The translations under genes and the position numbers were made by a program. From positions 1-64,000 of the forward strand of contig JADJNX010000013.1 in the NCBI GenBank assembly GCA_016714125.1: 64,000 bases of DNA. Direction: 5' to 3'. The stretch comes from Ignavibacteriales bacterium. GTDB taxonomy: Bacteria > Bacteroidota > Ignavibacteria > Ignavibacteriales > Ignavibacteriaceae. The notes under the pieces were generated by a model. It saw only the letters and a program-made list of their open reading frames with translations. It ran no database searches and had not been told where the DNA came from. Shown here piece after piece: positions 47,417-56,885 of the stretch (within the stretch, counting starts at the first letter, position 1; every line of letters starts with the position of its first letter).

Positions 47417-48652
47417 ATGGGAATTGAACTTCTTTTTCTTGCAATTCTTGTTGTTTTTAGTGCTTTTTTTTCAAGTTCTGAGATGTCGTATATCGTCTCC
47501 AACAGGTTAAAAATTGAAATTAAGGCGGGGAAAAATAATCCCGCAGCTAAATCAGCACATCATTTTATTACCAATCCCCACAGTTTTTACTCGACTATCT
47601 TAATTGGCAACAATATCGCCAATATTACTTTTGCTTCCGTTTCTGCACTCCTTTTAAGCAGCTATTTTGGACTGAGTGAAATTGAGATTTTACTCGTTTC
47701 AACTTTGGTGATTCTCCTTTTTGGTGAGTTGATTCCCAAATACCTGGGGAGAGAACTTGGGACGGGGTTGTTTATCTTTTTTGCACTTCCATTAAGAGTA
47801 ATTTATTTTATTTTGTATCCACTGGTGAAACTTGCCGGTGGATTTACGGCGCTGATAAGCAGAAACAGTAACACCTCCGATGCTTTAAGTCAACTTGTGA
47901 TGCGTGAAGATTTGCAACTGCTGGTTGAAGAGAGCGAAAAGGCAGGTAATGTTAACAAAAAAGAGGGAACTGCTATCAGAAAACTCATCGAGATGAGGGA
48001 TCAGCGAGTGAATGAAGCGATGAGGCCCCGTACCGAGATTGTTGGAGTTGAAGTAAGCAGCAGTGTTGAAGAAGTGATCGATATTTTTATTGAATCCGGG
48101 TTTTCAAAAATTCCCGTATATGAAGAAAACCTTGATAACATAAAGGGTTTTGTACTCGCTTATGATCTCTTTAAACAACCTGAGACCATCTCAGCAATTG
48201 TTCGTGACATCCTGAATGTTCCCGAGACTAAAAAAAGTGTTGAGATGTTAAATGATTTTCTTCGTGAAAGAATTTCAATTGCAGTGGTTATAGATGAATT
48301 TGGTGGCACAGCCGGTATCGTAACTGCTGAGGACTTGATCGAAGAAGTGTTTGGAGAGATTAAAGACGAATATGATGTGGAAGATAATGTTTGCAGAAAA
48401 ACGACAGATAATGAGTATCTGATCGGTGGAAATGTTGAGATTGACAGTATAAATGAAAAGTTTGACCTCGGGCTCCCTGAAGGTGATTATAACACTATTG
48501 GCGGATTTATCATGTCAGAAACAGGAAGAATTCCGGCTCAAGGTGAAATTTTAACTGCAGGAATCTTCAAAATTCATATCATTCGCTCAACCTCCAGAAG
48601 GATAGAGATGATAAAACTGTCGCTTTTGGACGAGAGTCAGATTAATGGATGA
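47417..48652 (+). CDS. CNNM/CorC-HlyC family membrane protein (hemolysin-like)
   Basis: 411-residue membrane protein. The DUF21/CNNM domain with four hydrophobic segments covers about residues 1-150 (SAFFSSSEMSYIVSNRLK, NPHSFYSTILIGNNIANI, LLFGELIPKYLGRE). A CBS pair covers about 200-320 (MRPRTEIVGVEVSSSVEEV, VIDEFGGTAGIVTAEDLIEE) and a CorC_HlyC domain covers about 330-410 (GGNVEIDSINEKFDLGLP, DYNTIGGFIM). Family members are linked to magnesium or cobalt efflux; the old hemolysin name is misleading. It overlaps the next gene by 8 bases. Confidence 0.9.
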   Translation: MGIELLFLAILVVFSAFFSSSEMSYIVSNRLKIEIKAGKNNPAAKSAHHFITNPHSFYSTILIGNNIANITFASVSALLLSSYFGLSEIEILLVSTLVILLFGELIPKYLGRELGTGLFIFFALPLRVIYFILYPLVKLAGGFTALISRNSNTSDALSQLVMREDLQLLVEESEKAGNVNKKEGTAIRKLIEMRDQRVNEAMRPRTEIVGVEVSSSVEEVIDIFIESGFSKIPVYEENLDNIKGFVLAYDLFKQPETISAIVRDILNVPETKKSVEMLNDFLRERISIAVVIDEFGGTAGIVTAEDLIEEVFGEIKDEYDVEDNVCRKTTDNEYLIGGNVEIDSINEKFDLGLPEGDYNTIGGFIMSETGRIPAQGEILTAGIFKIHIIRSTSRRIEMIKLSLLDESQING

Positions 48653-49049
48653 CAAGCTGGTAATCCTGTTTGATGGAGTGTGTAATTTTTGTAATTATTG
48701 GGTGAATTTTATAATCGACAGAGATAAACACGATAGATTCAGATTTGCCGCCCTCCAATCTGAATTTGGACAGGAAACCCTTCAGAAATTAAATCTCTCA
48801 CAGACCGATTTTGATACTTTTGTGTTGATTTCAGGAGGAAAGCACCACATAAAATCAACTGCAGGATTGCTGGTCGCAAAAAATCTTGGCGGGGGATTAT
48901 CTCTGCTTTATCCACTAATTATTATCCCCCCATTCATCAGAAATTTCGTTTATTCACTGATAGCAAAAAACAGATACAAATTTTTCGGCAGGGAAGATGC
49001 CTGTCGGATTCCCACCCCCGAGTTAAAAAAGAAGTTTATAGGCAATTAA
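48645..49049 (+). CDS. DCC (DUF393) family thiol-disulfide protein
   Basis: 134-residue thioredoxin-like protein of the DCC family, named for the DxxCxxC motif, seen here as LFDGVCNFCNYWVNF at residues about 8-22. The rest (FRFAALQSEFGQETLQKL, STAGLLVAKNLGGG, FFGREDACRIP) follows the family. The family's redox role is predicted, not well established. It overlaps the CNNM gene and abuts a glycosyltransferase gene. Confidence 0.88.
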   Translation: MDDKLVILFDGVCNFCNYWVNFIIDRDKHDRFRFAALQSEFGQETLQKLNLSQTDFDTFVLISGGKHHIKSTAGLLVAKNLGGGLSLLYPLIIIPPFIRNFVYSLIAKNRYKFFGREDACRIPTPELKKKFIGN

Positions 49050-49817
49050 ATGGAAAAAATTTCAGTTTCCCTGATTACATTTAATGAAGAAAAAAATATT
49101 GAACGATGTCTAAAAAGTGTCACATGGGCTGATGAGATTGTTGTTGTTGACTCCGGAAGCAAGGATCGAACTGTGGAACTTGCAAAAAAATATACGGGTG
49201 TTGCGATCCACAACGATTGGGAGGGATTCGCTGCTCAGAAAGAATTTGCACTGCGAAATTGTACAAATGATTGGGTTTTAAGTCTTGATGCCGATGAAGA
49301 GGTATCGGAAGAACTTCAAAAAGAGATCAAACAAATCCTTTTAAAAGGTGCAGTTGCAGATGGTTTTTATATTCCCCGGAAGACATTTTTTAACGGTCAA
49401 TGGATAAAGTCTTGTGGTTGGTATCCGGGATACCAGTTGCGATTGTTCAGGAAAGATAAAACCACCCTGACAAAAAGAAAAGTTCACGAAGGATTTGAAG
49501 TGGATGGCATAAGAGGACATCTTAAAGGTGATATCCTGCACTACACCCACTTTGATTTGGAAAGTACTATTTCAAAGATTAACAAATATTCAACCCTCGA
49601 AGCCGAAGAAAAATATCTCGAAAAAACTGCCCTGCCAATAAATTTTATTCTTAATCCCGTTGCTGCATTTATCCAGCATTATTTCATCCGTAGAGGATTT
49701 ACCGACGGCGTAAATGGTCTGATTATTTCAATTCTTCATGCCACAACCAACCTAATGACCTACATGAAAATGTGGGAACTCAAGAGGGCAGACAGGAAGA
49801 GAACTTTAGAACTTTAG
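49050..49817 (+). CDS. Family 2 glycosyltransferase (WaaE/KdtX-like)
   Basis: 255-residue GT-A glycosyltransferase of the lipopolysaccharide core type. Markers are ISVSLITFNEEKNIERCLKS, WADEIVVVDSGSKDRT, DWVLSLDADEEVSEEL (the DxD donor site), IPRKTFFNGQWIKSCGWYPG and YHTHFDLEST-like segment near 49545 (HYTHFDLEST). It is the last gene of the run that begins at 44370. Its final codons (RTLEL then stop) are themselves made of the AGAACTTT repeat that continues downstream, so the extreme C-terminus may have been shaped by repeat insertion. Sugar specificity unknown. Confidence 0.88.
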   Translation: MEKISVSLITFNEEKNIERCLKSVTWADEIVVVDSGSKDRTVELAKKYTGVAIHNDWEGFAAQKEFALRNCTNDWVLSLDADEEVSEELQKEIKQILLKGAVADGFYIPRKTFFNGQWIKSCGWYPGYQLRLFRKDKTTLTKRKVHEGFEVDGIRGHLKGDILHYTHFDLESTISKINKYSTLEAEEKYLEKTALPINFILNPVAAFIQHYFIRRGFTDGVNGLIISILHATTNLMTYMKMWELKRADRKRTLEL

Positions 49818-49869
49818 AATCTGAGAAACTCGAGTACTCAAGTTTCTAAAGTACTCAGGTACTCAAGTC
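49805..49869. repeat. AGAACTTTAG / GAGTACTCAAG repeat island
   Basis: Units of AGAACTTTAGAA, CTCGAGTACTCAAG and TTTCTAAAGTACTCAGG fill the gap between the convergent glycosyltransferase and CotH genes. It is the same vocabulary as the island at 2625-2772. It overlaps the glycosyltransferase stop. Confidence 0.7.
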
Positions 49870-51532
49870 ACTTCAACAACATAAGCTTTGTTGATTTGAT
49901 ATTCACCGATCCAGATTCGGGGACAAACTTAATGACTGCGATATAGACTCCACTGGAAGCATTAATCTCACCAAAATTTAAGTCTTTGTTATACCTTCCT
50001 GATTGGACATTCCCTTCGAACACTGTTTTAAGCTGTCTGCCTTCTGCGGTAAATAGTTCGATTTTCAGATAACCGTCTGACGGAATGGAGTATTCAATGG
50101 TTGTTGAAGGATTAAAAGGATTAGGGTAATTGGATATCATCAATTCACTTACCGGTAACTGACTCTCATCCTCAACTGTGGTAAACAGGTTGATCGCTGA
50201 GTTCATCCACAACAATCTTCCATTTATCCAGTTTTTCAGGTATGTAATTTCGTTGGCATAACTGTTCCCGATATAATAATTGGGCCAAATATACTGGTTG
50301 AGTATGGGCCATTTCTGGAAGTTTCTAATTTGGCTTTCGTTAAGATATGTAACAAGAGAATCGATCTTTCCAAAAATTCTGTCTTTATTTAAAGCACCAT
50401 TTTTTAACACTGCCCATCTTTCTTTCACTTTTGATTTAAATCTTTGAGATTCAAATAGCTTTTTCCACCAGAAGGGAACCTGAAACGGGTCGGCACTATT
50501 TAAAAAGGAGGGTTCACTTGTGAGATATTGCAGCTCCCACCCATTTTGTATCCAGCCGTCATAATAATTTGCATTCCCAAGTGCGATATTAAAATCCCAG
50601 ACCGGACCCATTACAAGTTTTGGATTTTTGCTGTCGCGATCCTTATACATAAAACTGCTCAGGCGGTACCCATCAACATTCCTCGCGACCTCATTAATAA
50701 GGAAAAAATCAACAAATGACATTTCATCCGTTAGTTTGGGATATCCAACTGCGGTGTCTTCAAAAGCAGGAGAATTCATCACTGATTCAAAATTGGTAAT
50801 AAACGATCTAATGTAATTTACCTGCTGCGGTACAATATCAGAGGGTTTTGGGATGTGGAATTGATATTTTGTTGGATAAGGGCAACCGGGGAAAGGGGGG
50901 ATAGGTGGAACTCCACCAGCCATTGTCTTCTCCATCAAGTTTGTCCACTTTGATTATATAACCCCCTGTGAGATTATCTCCGTCGATATCGTCGGGGTCG
51001 AGTCCCTTGATATTCACTCTGCCCTTATCCTGCTTAATTTTTTCCATCAAAACATATGTGCCCACATACTCATTGTTTAATACAAACTCAAAATATCTTG
51101 TTCGTGACGCATAACTTCCTGTGGTTCTTGCCATATCATAAACAAGAACATCACGCATCATGGTTTTGTCGTTGTATTCAGCGTTAAAAACCCAATCATT
51201 CTCCGAGGGCATTCCTAAAAGCATAACATTCAGGTTTTCACCTGTGGAATCTCTTGTCTCAATTGCATAAGGTTTTTGGGAAATTGTTGGGAGGAGGACC
51301 CTCTAAATTCGATCCCAATCTTGCCATTGTAGTGATTAAAGGGGTCTGAAAGATTATTTCGAACTCCTTCACCGTTGTAAATTACTCCCATATCGGCAGG
51401 AATTTTTTCGTCGTCAACTATCACCAGGCCATTTGTGTTTATTACAATAATCGGGAGATTTGAGGAGGTGAATTGAGGAAGAATTTCATGAGTGAACAAC
51501 AAGAGAAATGTTGTAAAAATTAAGGTTTTCAA
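49868..51532 (-). CDS. CotH kinase family T9SS-secreted protein, two frameshifts
   Basis: Secreted protein, about 554 residues restored. Signal peptide (LIFTTFLLLFTHEILPQ); CotH-type atypical kinase domain (GIEFRGSSSQQFPKK, DWVFNAEYNDKTMMRDVLVY, YVLMEKIKQDKGRVNI, MSFVDFFLINEVARNVDGY, GPVWDFNIALGN, where DFN-like residues are expected to bind metal). It ends in a T9SS domain (SNYPNPFNPSTTIEYSIP). The frame breaks near 51272 (five As for six) and near 50905 (six Cs for five). CotH in Bacillus phosphorylates coat proteins; secreted versions are widespread in Bacteroidota and mostly uncharacterised. The gene is convergent with the glycosyltransferase. Confidence 0.85.
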
Positions 51533-51647
51533 TTTAATAACTTTCAGTTTTCAAAAATGCAAAGATCAATGTGTTAAAATAATTATAAAATATTTAATTT
51601 TTATAGCGGATAGGGGTTGAATTCATAAAAAGACTAAAGAATCTGAA

Positions 51648-51665
51648 AATTTAATTTGTTAAATT
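51648..51665 (+). promoter_or_regulatory. Inverted repeat upstream of fur, possible operator
   Basis: AATTTAA (51648-51654), TTTG, TTAAATT (51659-51665): a perfect 7-base inverted repeat 42 bases before the fur start. Spacing would suit an autoregulatory Fur site, but it is not a canonical Fur box and the region is AT-rich. Confidence 0.35.
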
Positions 51666-51707
51666 CCGCGACAATTGTTATTTTTATGTAGATTAAATCT
51701 AAATAGT

Positions 51708-52181
51708 TTGAAAAAATTGAAAAACAACCAGGCAACCGAACTTTTCCGTGACTTTCTTAAAAGAGGAAGTAACAGGATAACTCCGGAAAGATTTGAAGTA
51801 CTCGAAGCCGCTCTCGAATTTGATGGACATTTCTCAGCAGATGAATTATTCATCTCGATGAAGAACAATCATTCGCGTGTTTCGCGTGCAACGGTTTACA
51901 ACACCCTTGAACTCCTCTGTCAAGCGGAGCTTCTATCTCTCCGTAACTTCTCGAACAAAGTTAACTACTACGAAAGCAATTTTAAGAGACAAAACCATTT
52001 TCATTTGGTTTGTATCGATTGTGGAAGGATAGTTGAATTCAGCGATTCAAGAGTGGAGGATATCTCAAAAGAGATAGGTGACAATCTTGGTTTTAAGACC
52101 TCGAGTTATTCATACAACATTTTTGCACGGTGTGAAAAAAAACCGGAATGCCCCTACTTCCATGGAAAAACGAACACTTGA
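51708..52181 (+). CDS. fur: Fur family transcriptional regulator
   Basis: 157-residue metal-dependent repressor. The winged helix has RITPERFEVLEAALEFDGHF, ADELFISMK and RVSRATVYNTLELL. The dimerization/metal part has NHFHLVCIDCGRIVEF, with the CxxC zinc pair, and a C-terminal CEKKPEC. Iron-responsive Fur is the best reading because feoA and feoB follow directly. I chose the TTG at 51708 (MKKLKNNQATELF); an upstream in-frame TTG at 51675 adds eleven residues without family support. It overlaps feoA by 20 bases. Confidence 0.88.
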   Translation: MKKLKNNQATELFRDFLKRGSNRITPERFEVLEAALEFDGHFSADELFISMKNNHSRVSRATVYNTLELLCQAELLSLRNFSNKVNYYESNFKRQNHFHLVCIDCGRIVEFSDSRVEDISKEIGDNLGFKTSSYSYNIFARCEKKPECPYFHGKTNT

Positions 52182-52392
52182 TAACGCCAAAAAAGGCAGA
52201 TATATTACAATACTTGGCTTACCACAAGGTATGGTCAAAGTACAGATGATTAGATTGGGAATCTCAGAAGGTGACAGAATATTTTGCCTTGAGAGATTGC
52301 CGGGTGGAACGGTTGTTATACAAAAAAACAGGCAGGAGATAGCTATGGGCTATGAGCTTGCCCGTCAGATACTAATTTCAGAAGACCTTTGA
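52162..52392 (+). CDS. feoA: FeoA ferrous iron transport accessory protein
   Basis: 76-residue SH3-like FeoA protein (TILGLPQGMVKVQMIRLGIS, GDRIFCLERLPGGTVVIQ, EIAMGYELARQI), a cytosolic partner of FeoB. I chose the ATG at 52162 because it gives the normal family length; an upstream in-frame start would add 28 residues inside fur. It lies one base before feoB, and overlaps fur, giving a fur-feoA-feoB operon that Fur probably controls. Confidence 0.9.
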   Translation: MEKRTLDNAKKGRYITILGLPQGMVKVQMIRLGISEGDRIFCLERLPGGTVVIQKNRQEIAMGYELARQILISEDL

Positions 52393-52393
52393 T

Positions 52394-54076
52394 ATGAGAA
52401 CAGAAACAACGGGCATTAAAGTTGACCCGAAAAATTTATTACAAAATCCCGTACAAGGCAGCACCCTCGTTGAGAGAAAAAGGGTTGTGCTTGTCGGGAA
52501 TCCCAATGTTGGCAAATCGTGTGTGTTTAACTATCTCAGTGGCGCATATGTAGATGTTTCAAATTTCCCGGGAACAACCGTAGCACTCAGCTCAGGTAAT
52601 TATAAAGAATACGAAATAATCGATACACCGGGAATTTATGGAGTTTCCTCATTTAATGATGAAGAGAGAGTAGCCCGTGATGTTATCATTGAAGCTGACA
52701 TTATTATCAATGTTGTGAATTCACTTCATCTCGAACGGGACTTGTTCCTTACAAAACAACTGATTGAAATGGGTAAAAAAGTAACAATCGTGTTAAATTT
52801 TACAGATGAAGTGAAAAGAAAAAAGATTAAAATAGATGCCGCCCGTCTTTCTGCACTTTTTTGGTGTTGAGGTTATTGAGACATCGGCAATAAATAAATC
52901 AGGATTTGAAAATTTATCTGATGCGATTAAAAAAGCCAGAACCGGTATTGTCAGTGGTGAGATTACAGGCCGTTTAAATCAGCATATAATCAATAATCAC
53001 GGCAGAGGCCTTGCACTTCTGGTCGCAGAAGGTGATGAAGAAGTTTCCGCAAAATATGGATTTGAGTGCGGAACGGCTGATGACAGAGAAGCCATTTATA
53101 TCGAAAGAAGAAAAACTGTTAATGAGATTATCGCTGAAGTTGAGTACGAAGACTCTTCCAAAGGGAGATTTTTTAATCTTTTAGGCAGCCTTTCACTCAA
53201 TCCTATTACGGGTCTTCCAATTCTTGCTGTTGTTTTGGTGATTCTTTATTATCTCATTGGTGATGTTGTTGCCCAACAGGTTGTTGGATATACTGAAGAT
53301 GTGATCGGAAAACAATATTTTGAGTTTTATACCAAAAGTTTTGTGAGTGAAGTCTCTGCAGTTGATATCAATGTTACCGAACTTGATGCCGAGGGGAACC
53401 CCGGAGCAAACAAATTATTCAGTTTTAACGCGAAAAAACAATAGCCACTGCAATTCTGCAGTTTGTTATTCCATGCTCGGCTCAACTTGCAGTTATAGCC
53501 GTGCTTGCAGCCACTGCCGGTCCGCAAGCCATGCTGGTGTATGCAGTAGTCATTATCGCAATGATGTTGACAGTTTCAACAGTTTTGCATAAAATGCTTC
53601 CCGGACAAAGTACTCCTCTCCTGATTGATCTTCCAATGATGAGAATCCCAAGAATTGATAATATTCTTAAAAAGACCTGGCATCGCTCAATCGGCTTTAT
53701 GAAAGAAGCATCTGTATGGTTTTTTGTCGGAGCTCTTGGAGTGGGCCTCATGGAAATTACAGGTTTACTCAAAATATTTACTTATTTTCTGACCCCAATT
53801 ACCGTAAACTGGTTAAAACTCCCTGCAGAAGCTTCAGTAGCCTTTGTAATGGGGACAGTAAGAAGGGATTTTGGGGCTGCAGGGCTGTTTAATTTAGCTC
53901 TCACCCCGATGCAAGTGGCGGTTTCTCTCATCGTAATAACTCTTTTTGTTCCCTGTATTGCTTCATTTATGGTGATGTTAAAGGAAAGAGGCTGGAAAGA
54001 AGGATTTACAATTTGGGTAAGTGCATGGGTGATCGCATTTTTAGTTGGTGGACTTACGGCACTTGTGGTAATATAA
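52394..54076 (+). CDS. feoB: Ferrous iron transporter FeoB, two frameshifts and a missing Gate segment
   Basis: GTPase-coupled ferrous iron importer of the inner membrane. The N-terminal G domain has G1 GNPNVGKSCVFN, G2-region NFPGTTV, G3 DTPG and G4-region VLNFTDE. The frame breaks near 52856 (six Ts for five, restoring ALFGVEVIETSA) and near 53437 (six As for seven, restoring KKTIATAILQFVIPCSAQLA). Restored length is only about 560 residues, where FeoB usually has 650-770. After the first membrane helix (LAVVLVILYYLIGD) the expected first Gate region, with the LEDSGY and GCxxx-ATRTLE motifs, is absent. In its place is an unusual 25-residue hydrophilic stretch (VDINVTELDAEGNPGANKLF). Transport competence is therefore uncertain. 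Confidence 0.88.
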
Positions 54077-54092
54077 TGGATCGAATTAACTG

Positions 54093-54806
54093 ATGGTAAA
54101 AAGCGAATACCCGATTTTCTGGGAAAAAGAAGATTTCAGCATTAAAATATTTTGCTCCATACCGGCAATAGCTACCGGAATTTTGCTCAGGGCAGGGGAT
54201 TCCAAATTTGTTATTGATCCGGGTGATGGGATCCTTAGAGACCTTAATGTTGAACTTCATCCTGACGAAATACTTTCGATAACCGACGTTTTTATCACAC
54301 ATGGTCACCACGATCATGTTGGTGGTGTATGGTCACTTCTTACTTATCTTAGAGTAATGAGAAAAAGGACCGAGCTGAATTTGTATTACCCCGAGGGATG
54401 TGTCGAGATAGAGAGTATCTATAATGCATTTAGAACAGTATATTCCAAAAGTACTTCTTACCAAATCAATCTTAAAAAAATAATGGATTATAATCGTTTT
54501 ACCCGAAGGGGAGTGACGATTAATCCATTTCCAGTCTGCCATAGTGAATTTATTAACGATAGTAATGAAACCCGTCTTGTTCCTGCACTTGGATATAAAT
54601 TTGGATATAAGGGTAAAAAGATTTGTTACGGTGGCGATACTGCTTTTTGTCCCGAGTTGTTAAAACATGCAAAAGGAGCCGATTTAGCTATACTTGAAGC
54701 AGGAGAAGAGGAAGAATCGGGTGACGGTATGCACATGACAATGGAAGAAGCAGAATTGATTGGGAACTCTGCAAAAGAGTTTTTCCTTGTACATGTACCA
54801 CAATAA
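54093..54806 (+). CDS. MBL-fold metallo-hydrolase
   Basis: 237-residue metallo-beta-lactamase-fold hydrolase. The zinc motif HGHHDHVGG is at about residues 70-78, preceded by FVIDPGDGILRDL. A later CHSEF and CYGGDTAF provide the usual histidine and aspartate ligands. HMTMEEAELIG near the end is shared with RNase Z-like members. It ends abruptly at FLVHVPQ, where relatives often run some 20 residues further. It follows feoB by 16 bases and may share its transcript. Substrate unknown; a tRNase Z-like or phosphodiesterase role is possible. Confidence 0.78.
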   Translation: MVKSEYPIFWEKEDFSIKIFCSIPAIATGILLRAGDSKFVIDPGDGILRDLNVELHPDEILSITDVFITHGHHDHVGGVWSLLTYLRVMRKRTELNLYYPEGCVEIESIYNAFRTVYSKSTSYQINLKKIMDYNRFTRRGVTINPFPVCHSEFINDSNETRLVPALGYKFGYKGKKICYGGDTAFCPELLKHAKGADLAILEAGEEEESGDGMHMTMEEAELIGNSAKEFFLVHVPQ

Positions 54807-54845
54807 TTATTTAGTTTTAAAATTTCCACAAATAAAGGTTTGTTG

Positions 54846-55892
54846 ATGAAGAGTATTTTTTCTTATCTGATGATGATGTTGCTTTTTTTAATAGTCGAAT
54901 CTAATGCACAGAGTGCTTCTGAGATGACGTTTGAAGGTGAAAAACATCTTAAAAATATAAAGATGCTCACAAATGGCGGTGAAAATGCAGAGGCGTATCT
55001 CTCCTTTGACCAGAAAAAACTGATTTTACAAGCCAAAATCGATGGATTGGAATGTGATCAGATTTTCACTATGAATATTGATGGCAGTGACAAAAAAATG
55101 GTTTCAACGGGAAAAGGAAGAACAACCTGTTCCTATTTTCTCCCCGGAGATAAAAAAATCATTTATGCTTCCACTCATCTTAGTGGTGATAAATGTCCAC
55201 CAAATCCTGATTTTTCAAAAGGTTATGTGTGGAAGTTATACGACGAATTTGAAATCTTTATCGCTGATGCCAATGGTAAAAACATAGTTCAGGTCACAAA
55301 AAATGATTCTTACGATGCCGAAGCCACAGTTTCACCAAAGGGTGACAAAATTGTATTCACTTCTCTCAGAGATGGTGATCCGGAACTCTATCTGATGGAT
55401 ATTGATGGCAGTAACCAGGAAAGAATCACATTTGAAAAAGGATATGATGGCGGGGCATTCTTCTCGCAGGATGGTTCCAAACTTGTTTATAGAGCAAGCA
55501 GACCTGTTTCCGAAAAGGAGCTTCAGGATTATGATGAATTAGTGAAAGAAAGACTCGTGCGTCCGGGAATTCTCGAAATTCATGTAATGGATATTGAAAC
55601 AAAGAAGGTGACAAAAGTAACCAATTTTGGTAAGGCAAGTTTTGCACCATTTATGCATCCCGATGGCAAAAGAATTATTTTTTGTTCAAATGCGAATAGC
55701 AAAGACCCAAGAAATTTTGATCTATATCTGATCAATTCCGATGGAACAGGCCTTGAGCAGGTAACATTTAATGAGACATTTGATGGCTTCCCGATGTTCA
55801 CAGCCGATGGTAAACATCTTGTTTTTGCTTCCAACAGGTTCAATAAAGAGCGTGGCGACACTCATGTATTTATTGCAGAATGGGTTGATTAA
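54846..55892 (+). CDS. TolB-like beta-propeller protein (PD40 repeats)
   Basis: 348-residue exported protein. Signal peptide (FSYLMMMLLFLIVESNAQS), then PD40/WD40-like propeller blades typical of TolB and DPP-type proteins: FDQKKLILQAKIDG, DKIVFTSLRDGDPELYLMDI, MHPDGKRIIFCSN, NFDLYLINSDGTGLEQVTF, FTADGKHLVFASNR. It is probably a periplasmic binding or scaffold protein; no peptidase domain follows. I chose the ATG at 54846, with AAAGG 8 bases ahead. The next gene follows within 15 bases. Confidence 0.85.
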   Translation: MKSIFSYLMMMLLFLIVESNAQSASEMTFEGEKHLKNIKMLTNGGENAEAYLSFDQKKLILQAKIDGLECDQIFTMNIDGSDKKMVSTGKGRTTCSYFLPGDKKIIYASTHLSGDKCPPNPDFSKGYVWKLYDEFEIFIADANGKNIVQVTKNDSYDAEATVSPKGDKIVFTSLRDGDPELYLMDIDGSNQERITFEKGYDGGAFFSQDGSKLVYRASRPVSEKELQDYDELVKERLVRPGILEIHVMDIETKKVTKVTNFGKASFAPFMHPDGKRIIFCSNANSKDPRNFDLYLINSDGTGLEQVTFNETFDGFPMFTADGKHLVFASNRFNKERGDTHVFIAEWVD

Positions 55893-55902
55893 GTAAGTGA
55901 AC

Positions 55903-56793
55903 ATGGCAATTAAGAGAATCCATCTCTTCTTTTTACTTCTGCTGTTTGTTACAGCAGTTTATCCTCAGGATTCCGTATCACTAAGGTTCTTTGCACCCGG
56001 AGTACCGTTTAATGAACTGGATAAATCGAGCAGTGATAAATCTGTAGTTTACAACAAACTCTTTATTTACACCCCAAAAGAGTATAAAAAAAATAGTGAA
56101 AGTTATCCTCTTGTTTATCTTCTTCATGGTTGGGCCGGTTCGTCGTATGACTGGAAAAACAACTATGATATCCAGAAACTGGCAGATAAATACAAGATGA
56201 TAATTGTGTTACCCGATGGTTATTATGATTCCTGGTACGGGGACAATATCAACAAAAAGGAACTTCAGTACGAAAGTGGATTTTGGAAGAGAATTGTCCC
56301 CTATGTGGAGACAAAATACAGAATTGATTCAAAAAATATTTTCATCACAGGTCTTAGTATGGGTGGACATGGTGCCATCAACTTTTATTTGAAGTATAAT
56401 GATCATTTTCGGGCTGCCGGCTCAATGAGTGGAATTCTGGATATCTCTCTTTTTCAAGATAAATGGGGCATAAAGAAGAAGTTTGGTGAATATAAAAAGA
56501 ACAAACAGTATTGGGACAAACATTCTGCGATTCAACTTCTAAAGACATTTAAGGGTGATAAAACGAATCTTAAAATGTTTATTACCTGTGGTGAAAAAGA
56601 TTTTGCCTTAAAGGCAAATACACAATTTTTATCAACCGCAGGAAAACTCAAGATTCCTGTCATAAATGTAAAAGATAAGGGAGACCATAACTGGGATTAT
56701 TGGACTTCACATATCGATTCACAGATCCTGTTTTTTAATCTTATAGCTCAAAACAAAAGTATTGAACAAATCAAAAAGATTATGAAATTGTAG
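55903..56793 (+). CDS. Exported alpha/beta-hydrolase esterase (esterase D/putative acetylxylan esterase-like)
   Basis: 296-residue exported esterase. Signal peptide (IHLFFLLLLFVTAVYPQ); alpha/beta-hydrolase core with the oxyanion segment YLLHGWAGSSYDW, nucleophile elbow ITGLSMGGHGAINF (serine) and a late GDHNWDYW histidine. This arrangement is that of the esterase D/feruloyl esterase family. It probably acts on esterified carbohydrates or related compounds outside the cytoplasm; the actual substrate cannot be told. The ATG at 55903 is preferred over an in-frame GTG at 55897. A clear terminator follows. Confidence 0.85.
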   Translation: MAIKRIHLFFLLLLFVTAVYPQDSVSLRFFAPGVPFNELDKSSSDKSVVYNKLFIYTPKEYKKNSESYPLVYLLHGWAGSSYDWKNNYDIQKLADKYKMIIVLPDGYYDSWYGDNINKKELQYESGFWKRIVPYVETKYRIDSKNIFITGLSMGGHGAINFYLKYNDHFRAAGSMSGILDISLFQDKWGIKKKFGEYKKNKQYWDKHSAIQLLKTFKGDKTNLKMFITCGEKDFALKANTQFLSTAGKLKIPVINVKDKGDHNWDYWTSHIDSQILFFNLIAQNKSIEQIKKIMKL

Positions 56794-56815
56794 AGAATTC
56801 ATACTTATTAGATAT

Positions 56816-56862
56816 GAAAAAAGAGGCTGCCTGATCTTAAAAATCAAACAGCCTCTTTTTAT
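56816..56862. terminator. Rho-independent terminator between esterase and AbgT genes
   Basis: AAAAAAGAGGCTG and CAGCCTCTTTTT pair around a loop that itself carries TGAT/ATCA pairing. A-run on one side and T-run on the other make it work for both convergent genes. Confidence 0.85.
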
Positions 56863-56885
56863 TTAAGCTTTTATGTCCTCCCGGT

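Noticed and set aside
52394..54076. Programmed ribosomal frameshifting in feoB and similar genes
   Set aside because: Breaks are scattered over unrelated genes, go in both directions and lack common slippery-site plus structure features; sequencing error is simpler.
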